From the NCBI GenBank assembly GCA_934272845.1, contig CAKQSF010000001.1, forward strand, positions 178,535-242,534: DNA of 64,000 nucleotides. Reading direction: 5' to 3'. A model generated the notes under the pieces. It made no database searches and was not told the origin of the DNA. It saw only the letters and a program-made list of their open reading frames with translations. This DNA comes from an uncultured Prevotella sp. Its GTDB lineage: Bacteria > Bacteroidota > Bacteroidia > Bacteroidales > Bacteroidaceae. Of this stretch, positions 52,761 through 61,649 are shown piece by piece. Positions within the stretch are counted from its first letter, which is position 1; each line of letters opens with the position of its first letter. The position numbers and the translations under genes are program-made.

Positions 52761-54515
52761 ATGCCAAACTTCTATACAGACAACCCTGAGATAAAGTTTC
52801 ATCTCAGTCACCCACTAATTAAGCGCATCGTCGCTCTGAAAGAGCGCGACTTTGCTGATAAGGATAAGTATGACTACGCCCCAGAGAACTTTGATGACGC
52901 TATGGATTCATACAACCGCGTACTCGAACTGGCTGGCGACGTTATGGCTAACGTTGTGGCTCCTAACGCTGAGGACGTTGACGCTGAAGGTCCACACCTT
53001 GAGAATAACCGCATGATTTACGCCTCAAAGACTTACGAGAACCTTGACGCTACGGTCAAGGCTGGTCTTAACGGTGTCACCATGCCACGCCGCTACGGTG
53101 GTCTTAACTTCCCTATGGCTGTATATTCCGCTGTCAACGAGATGGTAGCGGCTGCCGACACGGGCTTTGAGAATATATGGTCTCTGCAGGATTGCATAGA
53201 GACGCTTTACGAATTTGGCGATGAAGACCAGAGACAGCGTTACGTTCCGCGTGTCTGCGCTGGCGAAACTATGTCAATGGACCTCACGGAGCCTGACGCT
53301 GGCTCTGACCTTCAGTCTGTAATGCTCAAGGCTACATACGACGAAAAGGAGGACTGCTGGCGTCTTAACGGCTGTAAGCGTTTCATTACGAATGGTGATT
53401 CTGACATACACCTCGTATTGGCACGTTCTGAAGAGGGCACACACGACGGCAGAGGACTGTCTATGTTTATATACGACAAGCGCAACGGAGGTGTTGACGT
53501 GCGCCGACTGGAGAACAAACTCGGTATTCATGGCTCTCCTACCTGCGAACTGGTTTACAAGAACGCTAAGGCAGAGTTATGCGGTTCACGCAAGATGGGA
53601 CTGATAAAGTACGTCATGGGACTGATGAACGGTGCACGTCTTGGTATCGCTGGACAGAGCACGGGCGTGAGCCAGATGGCATACAACGAGGCTCTGGCTT
53701 ATGCCAAAGACCGTAAGCAGTTCGGAAAAGCCATCATTGAGTTCCCGGCTGTCTACGATATGCTGGCTATTATGAAGGCTCGTCTCGATGCTGGTCGCGC
53801 GCTTCTCTACGCTACAAGCCGCTATGTCGATATGTACAAGATACTGGAAGACATTGAGCGTGAGCGTAAGGCTAACGGTGAGAAACTTACGCCTGAGGAG
53901 CGTACCGAGTGTAAGACATACTCAAAACTTGCCGATGCTTTCACTCCTGTTGCCAAGGGTATGACGTCAGAGTATGCTAACCTCAACACATACGACGGCA
54001 TACAGGTACACGGTGGCTCTGGCTTCATGCTTGAATACGCCTGCCAGCGTCTGTACCGTGACGCACGCATCCTCACCATTTACGAGGGCACCACGCAGTT
54101 GCAGACGGTTGCTGCTGGTCGTTATATCACCAACGGCTTCTACGGTCAGGTCATTGCCGACATGCTGCAGTACGGTCAGGCACCTGCCGCTATCGGTTCT
54201 GAGGACTGGTGTGCGGCTGAGTTCGCACCACTGAAGGAGCGTGTAGCGAAGATGGCTGAGCGTTACAACGAGGCTGTATCTTTCGTCAACGAGCACAAAA
54301 ACGATGAGTTTAAGGACTTCGCTATACGTCATCTTTACGAGATGGCAGGCGACTGCATCATGGCTCTCCTCCTTATTGGCGATGCAAGCAAGGCTCCTGA
54401 ACTCTTCGGAAAGTCAGCACGTGTCTACACTCGCTACGTTGCCGCAGAGGTAGAGAAGCACTATGACTTTGTGATGAATGCTACCCCGGAAGACCTTGCG
54501 GACTATCGCAAGTAA
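52761..54515 (+). CDS. Acyl-CoA dehydrogenase family protein
   Basis: FAD enzyme forming the trans-2,3 double bond of an acyl-CoA and passing electrons to EtfAB. The 584-residue protein has the usual three domains: GGLNFPMAVYSAVNEMVAAADTGF, MSMDLTEPDAGSDLQSVMLKATYDE (FAD/substrate), GQSTGVSQMAYNEALAYAKDRKQFGKAI, and the catalytic-Glu region RILTIYEGTTQLQT. It also has a C-terminal extension (about residues 470-584) like the long bacterial type. Chain-length specificity is unknown. It forms an operon with etfBA; two hairpins follow (54561-54660). Confidence 0.94.
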   Translation: MPNFYTDNPEIKFHLSHPLIKRIVALKERDFADKDKYDYAPENFDDAMDSYNRVLELAGDVMANVVAPNAEDVDAEGPHLENNRMIYASKTYENLDATVKAGLNGVTMPRRYGGLNFPMAVYSAVNEMVAAADTGFENIWSLQDCIETLYEFGDEDQRQRYVPRVCAGETMSMDLTEPDAGSDLQSVMLKATYDEKEDCWRLNGCKRFITNGDSDIHLVLARSEEGTHDGRGLSMFIYDKRNGGVDVRRLENKLGIHGSPTCELVYKNAKAELCGSRKMGLIKYVMGLMNGARLGIAGQSTGVSQMAYNEALAYAKDRKQFGKAIIEFPAVYDMLAIMKARLDAGRALLYATSRYVDMYKILEDIERERKANGEKLTPEERTECKTYSKLADAFTPVAKGMTSEYANLNTYDGIQVHGGSGFMLEYACQRLYRDARILTIYEGTTQLQTVAAGRYITNGFYGQVIADMLQYGQAPAAIGSEDWCAAEFAPLKERVAKMAERYNEAVSFVNEHKNDEFKDFAIRHLYEMAGDCIMALLLIGDASKAPELFGKSARVYTRYVAAEVEKHYDFVMNATPEDLADYRK

Positions 54516-54560
54516 GGAAGCGACATTAACTCATTTTGAAACATACAAGGAATAATTATG

Positions 54561-54666
54561 TGCTGCATCGTCATTATTAAGACGATGCGATAGCAATAAA
54601 AAATAAAAAGAGGGTGTATAAAGGGGAATACCAATGTATTCCACATATACACCCTCTTTTATTTTT
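54561..54666 (+). terminator. Double hairpin terminator after the acyl-CoA dehydrogenase gene
   Basis: A first hairpin GCATCGTC...GACGATGC (54566-54590) is followed by a strong one, AAAAAGAGGGTGTAT...ATACACCCTCTTTTA (54606-54662), with a T tract. It lies between convergent genes and can serve both. Confidence 0.9.
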
Positions 54667-54670
54667 GTAT

Positions 54671-54706
54671 TAAGTAACGGCAAAATGATTTTAGAACACT
54701 TACTTA
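54671..54706. repeat. Short palindrome with MITE-like end at the ATPase stop codon
   Basis: TAAGTAAC at 54671 faces ACACTTACTTA at 54696-54706. Read from the right, TAAGTAAGTGTTCTAAAAT is almost the terminal repeat of the element at 49916. Its first TAA is the stop codon of the ATPase gene. It may be a remnant or solo end of the same family. Confidence 0.5.
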
Positions 54707-56263
54707 CGCTTTTATCATCCAATCCACTACGTTTCCCTTAGCGGTATCGAAATTCACGCCAACCTTAGTAACGGGTTTGCCACAGAGCGCGAAACGCTGG
54801 CGATAGTCCTTTAGTTCTATCTGCGACATGGCGGCACCAGCGTCTTGGTCAAGTTTTATCTCTATGACGTAAAGGTCTGTATCGGTAAGCAATACTATGT
54901 CTACCCTACCGTGTGGCGTATGCACTTCCACATCTACAAGGTAGTCGGTCAACAACGAGAAGATGATGAAAAGCACCTGTTGGTAATGTCCTTCGTAATT
55001 GGTATTGTTACAATATGGCACAGTACCAAGGAATGTCTGAAGCAAACGCAACGCTCCCTCCATGTCACGATTATCAAGGGCCTGCGCTATACGGCGTGCA
55101 GTATTATTGGTTGACAACGTATTACGAGTGACGTACGACGGTATGAGAGCCTTGGTTAGCCCTACTTTTACCTCTTTATTGGGCACGTCAAGCGTGAAAT
55201 ATTTATACTTTTTATTATACGCCTTTATTGTTATATATCCACTTTGATACAACAACGGCATAATGGTCGTCATGTTTTCTGTTGGAGCGTCAAAGTCACT
55301 GGCACTGGCTTCTATACGGGTTATATCCGTAGGCTGAACACCATACTTCTTCAACATATTTATAAGGTAGATCGGTGTGCCAGAAGCAAACCAATAAGCA
55401 TCAAGGTTTTTCCAAGCGAAACAGTTTAGTAAACTGAACGGATTGAATATATCTGGAGAACAAGGGGAGAAATGATAACCGTCGTAATATTCCGTTAATT
55501 GGTTTATTGTTTCTTCTTCTGTTAACTCCAAATCCTTGGATAATACCTTTATATCCTCTGACATTTTGCCAAGCAACTCTTCTTTCGTGATGCCACATAT
55601 ACCTGCGTAGTTATCATCCATTGACAGGTTGGTTATATTATTCAGTTCACTGAATATGCTTAGTTGTGAAAACTTGGTAATGCCTGTAAGGAATACGAAA
55701 CGCAACTTGGACTCACGCATCTTCAAAGGACTATAGAAGTTACGCATAACGTTACGTAACACGTCAAGTTGCTCCTCTTCATTCGCTACGTCAAGCATAG
55801 GCGCATCATACTCATCTATTAGCACTACAACCTGTTTTTCTGTCTTTTCGTTCGCTATATCTATAAGGTCTATAAGGCGATTGTTTGCACCTTTTGATGG
55901 GTTGACAATTCCCCACTTCCTTTCTTCTTCTTCAAGACGATAACCGAGATACTCTTCTAAACGCTCTTTCTCCATGTGTTTGCCACCACTCATGTCAAAA
56001 TGAAGCACAGGATATTCTGCCCATTCCGTCTCCAATCGTTCTATTTCAAGTCCTTTGAAGAGTTCTTTCTTGCCTTCGAAATAACTCTGCAAAGTTGACA
56101 CTAACAGCGATTTGCCGAAACGTCGCGGACGACCTAAAAAGAAATACTTACCGTTGGTATGTGCCATACGATAGATGTATTCTGTCTTGTCTATATAAAA
56201 GAAATCCTTATTACGAATCTCTTCAAAGGTCTGTATGCCGATAGGATATAGTTTTTGTGCCAT
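54704..56263 (-). CDS. AAA-ATPase-like / PD-(D/E)XK nuclease protein (DUF1703 type)
   Basis: The 519-residue protein has N-terminal motif YPIGIQTFEEIRNKDFFYIDKTEYIY, Walker A GRPRRFGKS (residues 44-52), Walker B-like VVVLIDEYDAPM and a C-terminal restriction-endonuclease-like core (GRVDIVLLTDTDLYVIEIKL). Families of this layout are abundant in Bacteroidales; role unproven, with mobile or defence links proposed. It is monocistronic with promoter 56291-56322. A 3' palindrome includes its stop codon. Confidence 0.88.
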   Translation of the reverse strand: MAQKLYPIGIQTFEEIRNKDFFYIDKTEYIYRMAHTNGKYFFLGRPRRFGKSLLVSTLQSYFEGKKELFKGLEIERLETEWAEYPVLHFDMSGGKHMEKERLEEYLGYRLEEEERKWGIVNPSKGANNRLIDLIDIANEKTEKQVVVLIDEYDAPMLDVANEEEQLDVLRNVMRNFYSPLKMRESKLRFVFLTGITKFSQLSIFSELNNITNLSMDDNYAGICGITKEELLGKMSEDIKVLSKDLELTEEETINQLTEYYDGYHFSPCSPDIFNPFSLLNCFAWKNLDAYWFASGTPIYLINMLKKYGVQPTDITRIEASASDFDAPTENMTTIMPLLYQSGYITIKAYNKKYKYFTLDVPNKEVKVGLTKALIPSYVTRNTLSTNNTARRIAQALDNRDMEGALRLLQTFLGTVPYCNNTNYEGHYQQVLFIIFSLLTDYLVDVEVHTPHGRVDIVLLTDTDLYVIEIKLDQDAGAAMSQIELKDYRQRFALCGKPVTKVGVNFDTAKGNVVDWMIKA

Positions 56264-56290
56264 AATTTGATACGACTTATATTAATGTTG

Positions 56291-56322
56291 CAAAATTAGT
56301 TATTTATTTTGACATTACCAAA
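56291..56322 (-). promoter_or_regulatory. Promoter of the DUF1703-type gene
   Basis: -33 TTTG (56319-56322), 20-bp spacer, -7 TAATTTTG (56291-56298) on the minus strand; start codon 28 bp downstream. Confidence 0.75.
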
Positions 56323-56369
56323 GAATAGTTTTCAAATTATATTTATCGCAGCATTAGCGACCAAGAGTA

Positions 56370-56413
56370 AAAAAATTCTGTAAGTGGGACTACTGTTTTT
56401 ATCTCACTTACAG
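56370..56413 (-). terminator. Terminator after gltS
   Basis: CTGTAAGTG(AG)...CACTTACAG hairpin at 56378-56413, followed on the minus strand by a T run (A6 at 56370-56375). It ends gltS transcription before the next promoter. Confidence 0.8.
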
Positions 56414-56469
56414 ATTATTTATTGGATGATATTTTTTATAATCACACTTAAATTACCACTTCACCTACC

Positions 56470-57717
56470 CTATCCTATCCAGTTAAGGAAGGCAGTAATG
56501 ATGCCGGTATTAAACAAGTCCACGAACATCGCACCTACTATCGGGACTATCAAGAAAGGCTTTAGAGCGTAATGATATTTATAACATACGGCACTCATGT
56601 TAGCCATGGCGTTAGGTGTCGCACCAAGTCCGAAACCGCAGATGCCTGCCACGAGGACGGCTGCGTCATAATCACGACCCAATAAACGGAAAGCAATGAA
56701 GTATGTTATCAACGCCATCATCACTACCTGTGACGTCAACATTAATATTAACGGTAGGGCTAGACTCTGCAACTCCCATAACTTCAGCGATATCATTGCC
56801 ATTCCAAGGAACAATGACAGACTAATGTTGCCTACACTTACTATCTTCTCCATCTCAAGACACTTGCTGTAAGGTGTGGCCTCAACGACAACTCTTACTA
56901 TCGCTGCTGTTATCAGCGCACCAAAATATGTAGGGAACGTTATACCCGTACTCTGTAACAGCCTGCTCATCATCACACCGAGCGCCATAACGATAAGTAT
57001 GTAATATGTAGCGCGTGCATACTGTTGGAACTCCAGTTCGCTGGTACTCATGCGTTGTGCTCGTCCTGCTGGCGAAGCCTCATCACTCTCTATACCTGCC
57101 ATTGCTGGGTCTATGTCATAATCCTTAGGTTCCAGCGCCTCTGCCTTTAGTTTCTTGCGTATCAGTCGTTCCGCCACAGGACCGCCTATCATTGAACCGG
57201 AGATAAGACCAAAGGTGGCCGCAGCCATGGAGATGGTGAGTGCACCATGCAAGCCCATACCCTCAAGCACCGAACTGAAACCACCTGCCGTACCATGACC
57301 ACCCGCCATAGAGATAGAACCTGCTGCCATGCCAACGAGAGGATTAACACCTAACAGTTTTGCTATACCGAGAGGCATTATGTTCTGAAGCGTGATAACG
57401 AAGATTAGCATTAGCAACATCAGCACTAGTGCCTTGCCACCTTGTTTCAATACCTTTGGGTTTGACTGGAAACCTACTGAGGTATAGAACGCAAGCATGA
57501 AGACGTCCTTCAGCGTACCGTCAAAGGTTATCTCTATATTACAGAAAGAATATATAGCGAGCGTTATAAGTGAGAATATCAATCCACCAGAGACAGGGGA
57601 AGGTATACAGAATTTTTGCAGTACTGCCACTTTCCTTGTTAACACCATACCTAACACCAATGCTAAAGCCCCCACGCCTGTTGACTGTAGCATATCAAGA
57701 GATACTATATTGCTCAT
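56470..57717 (-). CDS. gltS: Sodium/glutamate symporter GltS
   Basis: The 415-residue protein has two related halves of about five helices, and the GltS signatures GMAAGSISMAGGHGTAGGFSS and GICGFGLGATPNAMANMSAV (the repeated re-entrant loops). It imports glutamate with Na+. A C-terminal ILVPIVGAMFVDLFNT stretch is typical. Monocistronic; a TAACTTTG -7 box at 57744-57751 lacks a perfect -33 partner. Confidence 0.95.
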   Translation of the reverse strand: MSNIVSLDMLQSTGVGALALVLGMVLTRKVAVLQKFCIPSPVSGGLIFSLITLAIYSFCNIEITFDGTLKDVFMLAFYTSVGFQSNPKVLKQGGKALVLMLLMLIFVITLQNIMPLGIAKLLGVNPLVGMAAGSISMAGGHGTAGGFSSVLEGMGLHGALTISMAAATFGLISGSMIGGPVAERLIRKKLKAEALEPKDYDIDPAMAGIESDEASPAGRAQRMSTSELEFQQYARATYYILIVMALGVMMSRLLQSTGITFPTYFGALITAAIVRVVVEATPYSKCLEMEKIVSVGNISLSLFLGMAMISLKLWELQSLALPLILMLTSQVVMMALITYFIAFRLLGRDYDAAVLVAGICGFGLGATPNAMANMSAVCYKYHYALKPFLIVPIVGAMFVDLFNTGIITAFLNWIG

Positions 57718-57805
57718 AACCTTATGTAAATATTAAAAAACTGTGCAAAGTTAGTCATTTATTTTCACAAAACGACATATTTTTCTTATTTTCGCTTACA
57801 AAATG

Positions 57806-58621
57806 CTAAAAAAGCGGTTCTTTTAATATTTTACCCACTTTATAGTCCTCACTGTAAGCGGCTATGCGCAGTTCTCTTTCAAAGTGAAAGGCTATGCTTC
57901 CGACGAAGGAGCATGGCAGGTCACGGCGATTATAATGTGCCACATTACGACGGAAGAAGTTTCTGAACTCATTTATAACCATCTTTTGCACCCAACACTT
58001 GTCCATATTCTCCTTAATGAACGGAGCCAGCGAGGCAAGAAAACGATTAGGCGTAGGTTCACGATACACACGCTGTATTATCGTTGCCGCTGTCAGTCCT
58101 GTCTTCCGCTCAAACTTCTCTCGCATGTCGTCGTGCCCATCTTTATATAATAGGTTTATGAAAGTCTTGCCTAGCACGGCACCACTCCCCTCATCGCCGA
58201 GGATAAAACCCATTGGCGATACGTTGGCTACTATATCATGTCCGTCATAAAGGCATGAGTTAGCCCCAGTTCCTAAGATACATGCTATTCCCTCTTCATC
58301 GCCCAGCAACGCCCTAGCGGCACCGAGCATGTCGCTGCCTACCTCTACAACGGATGCCGAGGTAAAGAGTGATTGGAGCACACCCTGCAAGAGAGGGGCT
58401 TTCTCCTTTGTGCAGCCTGCACCGTAGAAACAAACCTTCTCTATATTGTTGGCATCAGGAAAAGCATCCAAGCGCATCAGTTCATGGCTGATAATGCTTT
58501 GCATCTCTGCCTCTGTCATATAAAAAGGATTTAGTCCTTGCGTGTGGAAGAATGTTTTCTCTCCATTATGTTCCACCATCCATGTAGTCTTAGTACTACC
58601 ACTATCTGCTGTCAGTATCAT
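57806..58621 (-). CDS. BadF/BadG-family ATPase, probable N-acetylglucosamine kinase
   Basis: The 271-residue ASKHA-fold protein has phosphate-1 MILTADSGSTKTTWMV, phosphate-2 GIACILGTGANSCLYDG and FILGDEGSGAVLGKTFI. The short length and these motifs match the N-acetylglucosamine/glucosamine kinase branch common in Bacteroidetes, so salvage of amino sugars is plausible; substrate unproven. The -7 box TACCTTTG (58626-58633) ends only 4 bp before the ATG, so the message should be leaderless or nearly so. Confidence 0.8.
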   Translation of the reverse strand: MILTADSGSTKTTWMVEHNGEKTFFHTQGLNPFYMTEAEMQSIISHELMRLDAFPDANNIEKVCFYGAGCTKEKAPLLQGVLQSLFTSASVVEVGSDMLGAARALLGDEEGIACILGTGANSCLYDGHDIVANVSPMGFILGDEGSGAVLGKTFINLLYKDGHDDMREKFERKTGLTAATIIQRVYREPTPNRFLASLAPFIKENMDKCWVQKMVINEFRNFFRRNVAHYNRRDLPCSFVGSIAFHFERELRIAAYSEDYKVGKILKEPLF

Positions 58622-58625
58622 GCTA

Positions 58626-58657
58626 CAAAGGTACTGACTTTCCGTGAAATACGCAAC
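58626..58657 (-). promoter_or_regulatory. Promoter of the BadF-type kinase, implying a leaderless mRNA
   Basis: -33 GTTG (58654-58657), 20-bp spacer, -7 TACCTTTG (58626-58633). With initiation usually a few bases after the -7 box, the first nucleotide would fall on or beside the ATG at 58621. Confidence 0.65.
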
Positions 58658-58665
58658 GTTTCGGC

Positions 58666-58776
58666 TTATTGGTTTAGGTATAGCGACACGAAAAAGGCGA
58701 GTAATAGCACCACAAGCACTACCACCCTAACGTTATCATACTTTTTTTGTATTCTCTCCGCTTTCTTATTATTCAT
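58666..58776 (-). CDS. Small membrane protein of 36 residues
   Basis: ATG at 58774-58776 opens MNNKKAERIQKKYDN and continues VRVVVLVVLLLAFFVSLYL, ending NQ at TAA 58666. A basic N-terminus followed by one 19-residue hydrophobic helix is the classic layout of small membrane proteins. It fills most of the gap between the histidine kinase and the kinase gene, on the same strand. No homologue is recognised. Confidence 0.5.
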   Translation of the reverse strand: MNNKKAERIQKKYDNVRVVVLVVLLLAFFVSLYLNQ

Positions 58777-58909
58777 AATCTTTGTCTTTTTTAGTATACG
58801 CCTTTATTATTACGCCACAAAGGTACAAAGACCATGTTACCAAAACATTACAACGATTTTACGTTATTGTTATGTATCACAGAAAGGGAGTCACTATTCA
58901 GTCAACCTC

Positions 58910-60367
58910 TTATTTCTTCAAAGTAAAGACTACGGTCAGCCCTCCGCCAGGCGTTATCTCCGCATGCACAGTGCCATGGTGGGCAAGCACCGCATTTTTC
59001 ACGATAGCGAGCCCCAGTCCCGTGCCGCCCAACTTACGTGAACGTCCCTTGTCCACACGATAAAAGCGCTCGAAGATGCGCTGCAAGTGCTGTGGGGCAA
59101 CGCCAGCACCGTTGTCGCTGACTGTGAACTCATAGTATGAAGCGTCCCTGCCGCCTATCGTCCGGCACGTTATAGCAAGGCGTGTGGCACCTTGAGCGTA
59201 CGCTATGGCATTGTCTACAAGATTACGGAAGAGACCGTAAACAAGAGAATTGTCACCTGGCACAAGTATCAGTTCCGGCACGTCAATGTCGGGGATAATC
59301 CCCTTGTCCGCCAACTGTAGCGAGGTATCGTCCATAACACAGTCTATTACCTTGCGCACGTCCACCACCGCATCCTCCTCCTGACGCTGGTTCATGGAAT
59401 CCATCTCGTCAAGCCTCGTTAGGGTTGACATATCATTGAGCAGTTTCACCATGCGCTCGCTCTGCGCGTAACATCGCTCCAGGAAATGCTGGCGTTTGTC
59501 TTGCGGCATGTCGGGGTTGGCAATGATACTCTCCAAGTAACCGTTTATGCTGGCGGTAGGCGTCTTCAGTTCGTGCGCCGCATTCTGCGTGAGTTGCCTT
59601 TTGATGCGCTCACGCTCCTGCTCCGAATGGCGCAGTTTCCAGTATAGGGATATGATGGTGTGGGATATGTCGCCCAGTTCATCGTCAGGCAACTGGCGTT
59701 CCAGTTCATGGTCCAGCGCGTCGCCCTCCTCCGCCTTTATGGCAAACTCACGAAGGTAACGTATGTGGCGCGCTATGCGAGAGGTGTTATAGTACAGCAC
59801 CAGTCCCAAAAGGAACGTAAGGACTATCGTAAAATAAACATACGTGTTGTCCGCCTGCAGCGAGCGCGTTATCTCAGCGGAATAAGGCACTGCGGAGCGG
59901 ATTATGATGTCGCCCACGTGGCTCACCCTGCTGGGCAGGAACGTAGCGGAATAGAAATACGTCTCGTGCGTATATACCGACGCTCGCTTTATGTCATAGC
60001 CATTACCGTGGCGCAATGCCTCCTTTACCTCCTCACGTTCCAAGTGGTTCCCCATGCGGCTCACGTTCTTCTGCTGGCTGTCGAGCAACACCTGACCGTT
60101 GCGCCTGATGAGCGTTACGCGCAGGTTGTCCATGCGGTGCTCACGCACGTAGCGGTTGAATACCACGGGGTTGATGACAGAATCGCCAAGCACCTGCATC
60201 ATCTCGTAGTTATACATCTGCAATCTCGACTGCATGATGTCTATCTTATACTCCTTCTCACGTTTGAACTGATAAGCGAGAAAGCAGATGGCGAAGACCA
60301 CAAAGACACCGCCTATGCTGAAGAGCAGGCTGCTTTGGAAGGACTTACTCCTCAAACGTGTAGCCAT
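58910..60367 (-). CDS. Membrane sensor histidine kinase
   Basis: The 485-residue protein has TM1 (residues 13-31), a periplasmic sensor of about 140 residues, TM2 (about 176-193), a HAMP-like linker, the phospho-His265 H-box (NAAHELKTPTASINGYLES), N-box (LFRNLVDNAIAYA), G1 (DNGAGVAPQ) and G2 (GGTGLGLAIVKNAV). It resembles PhoR/RprX-type kinases. Its start overlaps the end of the response regulator gene by 23 bp. Confidence 0.94.
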   Translation of the reverse strand: MATRLRSKSFQSSLLFSIGGVFVVFAICFLAYQFKREKEYKIDIMQSRLQMYNYEMMQVLGDSVINPVVFNRYVREHRMDNLRVTLIRRNGQVLLDSQQKNVSRMGNHLEREEVKEALRHGNGYDIKRASVYTHETYFYSATFLPSRVSHVGDIIIRSAVPYSAEITRSLQADNTYVYFTIVLTFLLGLVLYYNTSRIARHIRYLREFAIKAEEGDALDHELERQLPDDELGDISHTIISLYWKLRHSEQERERIKRQLTQNAAHELKTPTASINGYLESIIANPDMPQDKRQHFLERCYAQSERMVKLLNDMSTLTRLDEMDSMNQRQEEDAVVDVRKVIDCVMDDTSLQLADKGIIPDIDVPELILVPGDNSLVYGLFRNLVDNAIAYAQGATRLAITCRTIGGRDASYYEFTVSDNGAGVAPQHLQRIFERFYRVDKGRSRKLGGTGLGLAIVKNAVLAHHGTVHAEITPGGGLTVVFTLKK

Positions 60368-61037
60368 AACCGAACCTTGTCTTTATCTGTTTGCCATACT
60401 TGCCTATCTTCTTGCGCAGCCTTGTGATGTTCACGTCCACCGTTCTGTCGAGCACGTAAGTGTCGCTTGGCCAACAACGCTTCAGCAATTCCTCACGGTC
60501 AAAAACCTTGTTGGGCTTGCGCAGGAAAAGGTTCAGCAGTTCTAACTCCAGTTTCGTCAGCGCGATTTTTTCCCCGTCGAGCGACACGGTCTTAGAAGAG
60601 GTATCAACTCGCAACGTCTGATAGGTCACTATGCAGTCTTCCTCATCTTTAGTCTTATCCGCTTGGGGCTTCTCGTGCGTGCGCCTCAAAACGGCTGCCA
60701 CTCTCGCTTTCAGTTCGCGTATGCTCACTGGCTTGCGCATATAGTCGTCAGCCCCGATGTTAAGTCCCTTCACCATGTTGTCCTCTGTGTCAAGGGCGGT
60801 GAGGAATATGATTGGTATACGTGCGGTATCAGGATTATTCTTCAGCATTCTCGCCATCTGAAAGCCCGACATTTCGCCCATCATGACATCGAGAAGCAAC
60901 AGGTTATAATCCGTCAGCGGCATCGTCAACGCCTCTTCCGCCGAGTTAGCGATATAGACCTCGTAACCTTCATTCTCCAGATTGTATTGCAGTATCTCGC
61001 AGAGGTCCTGCTCATCATCCACAACAAGTATTTTCAT
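60345..61037 (-). CDS. OmpR/PhoB-family response regulator
   Basis: The 230-residue protein has a receiver domain (Asp7, Asp8, phospho-Asp50, Lys102 in YMRKPVS) and a C-terminal winged helix (LELELLNLFLRKPNKVFDREELLKR; VDVNITRLRKKIGKYGKQIKTRFGYGYTF). It is cognate to the overlapping kinase gene downstream (RprXY-like by layout). Its promoter is at 61069-61100. Confidence 0.95.
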   Translation of the reverse strand: MKILVVDDEQDLCEILQYNLENEGYEVYIANSAEEALTMPLTDYNLLLLDVMMGEMSGFQMARMLKNNPDTARIPIIFLTALDTEDNMVKGLNIGADDYMRKPVSIRELKARVAAVLRRTHEKPQADKTKDEEDCIVTYQTLRVDTSSKTVSLDGEKIALTKLELELLNLFLRKPNKVFDREELLKRCWPSDTYVLDRTVDVNITRLRKKIGKYGKQIKTRFGYGYTFEE

Positions 61038-61068
61038 ATCTTTGCTACCGTTAATATTATTACGATTG

Positions 61069-61100
61069 CAAAGGTAGGCAAAACAATCTCTGCCGGCAAG
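61069..61100 (-). promoter_or_regulatory. Promoter of the response regulator-kinase operon
   Basis: -33 CTTG (61097-61100), 20-bp spacer, -7 TACCTTTG (61069-61076); start codon 31 bp downstream. Confidence 0.75.
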
Positions 61101-61233
61101 AAAATTCCGTTAAAATTTTGTTACAAAGCGACATCGTGCGGTAGCGTACGCAGTAACTATGAACCTCACGAAATCCTAAAACATAGGCAAGTGCAGGCTA
61201 CCGTATGTTGTCCCCCCAAGGGACAAATGCCAT

Positions 61234-61617
61234 CTAAATTTTTCTAACAGTATGGGTAAAAATAAAGTATGCCGACGCAATGATAAAGGGTATGGAACAG
61301 GTGAGCAGCAGGTTGTTGGGGGCAAATGACAAGTCAAACAGTATTGCTGCGTATGCTATAAAATAAACAAGTTTGTCGATTTTTAACATCTTATCGTCTG
61401 ATTGCAAGTAGAGGCGGTAGATCAATGCCGTAGCGAGAGGTACAGCAATTGTCATAATCTGAAACCACGTCAAGTTCCAATGATAGAAATAAGCATGCTG
61501 TTGTTCGCCCTCTATCATGTTTGTTATAAATCTGCCAATATTGTTTTGGCATATAACGAAGATGCTGATGAAGAAAAATACAGCACTTTTTAATATAGAA
61601 TTATTTGTTTGTTCCAT
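61234..61617 (-). CDS. Hypothetical membrane protein
   Basis: The 127-residue protein has four predicted helices (ILKSAVFFFISIFVICQ; WFQIMTIAVPLATALIYRLYL; LVYFIAYAAILFDLSF; LLLTCSIPFIIASAYFIF) and no recognised domain. It starts 32 bp after the AraC-type gene on the same strand, so it is likely a target or partner of that regulator (inference). The region is AT-richer than the flanking two-component genes, suggesting recent acquisition. Confidence 0.65.
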   Translation of the reverse strand: MEQTNNSILKSAVFFFISIFVICQNNIGRFITNMIEGEQQHAYFYHWNLTWFQIMTIAVPLATALIYRLYLQSDDKMLKIDKLVYFIAYAAILFDLSFAPNNLLLTCSIPFIIASAYFIFTHTVRKI

Positions 61618-61649
61618 TGTCGTGTGTAGTTTAAGGGTTAGTATTTTTT

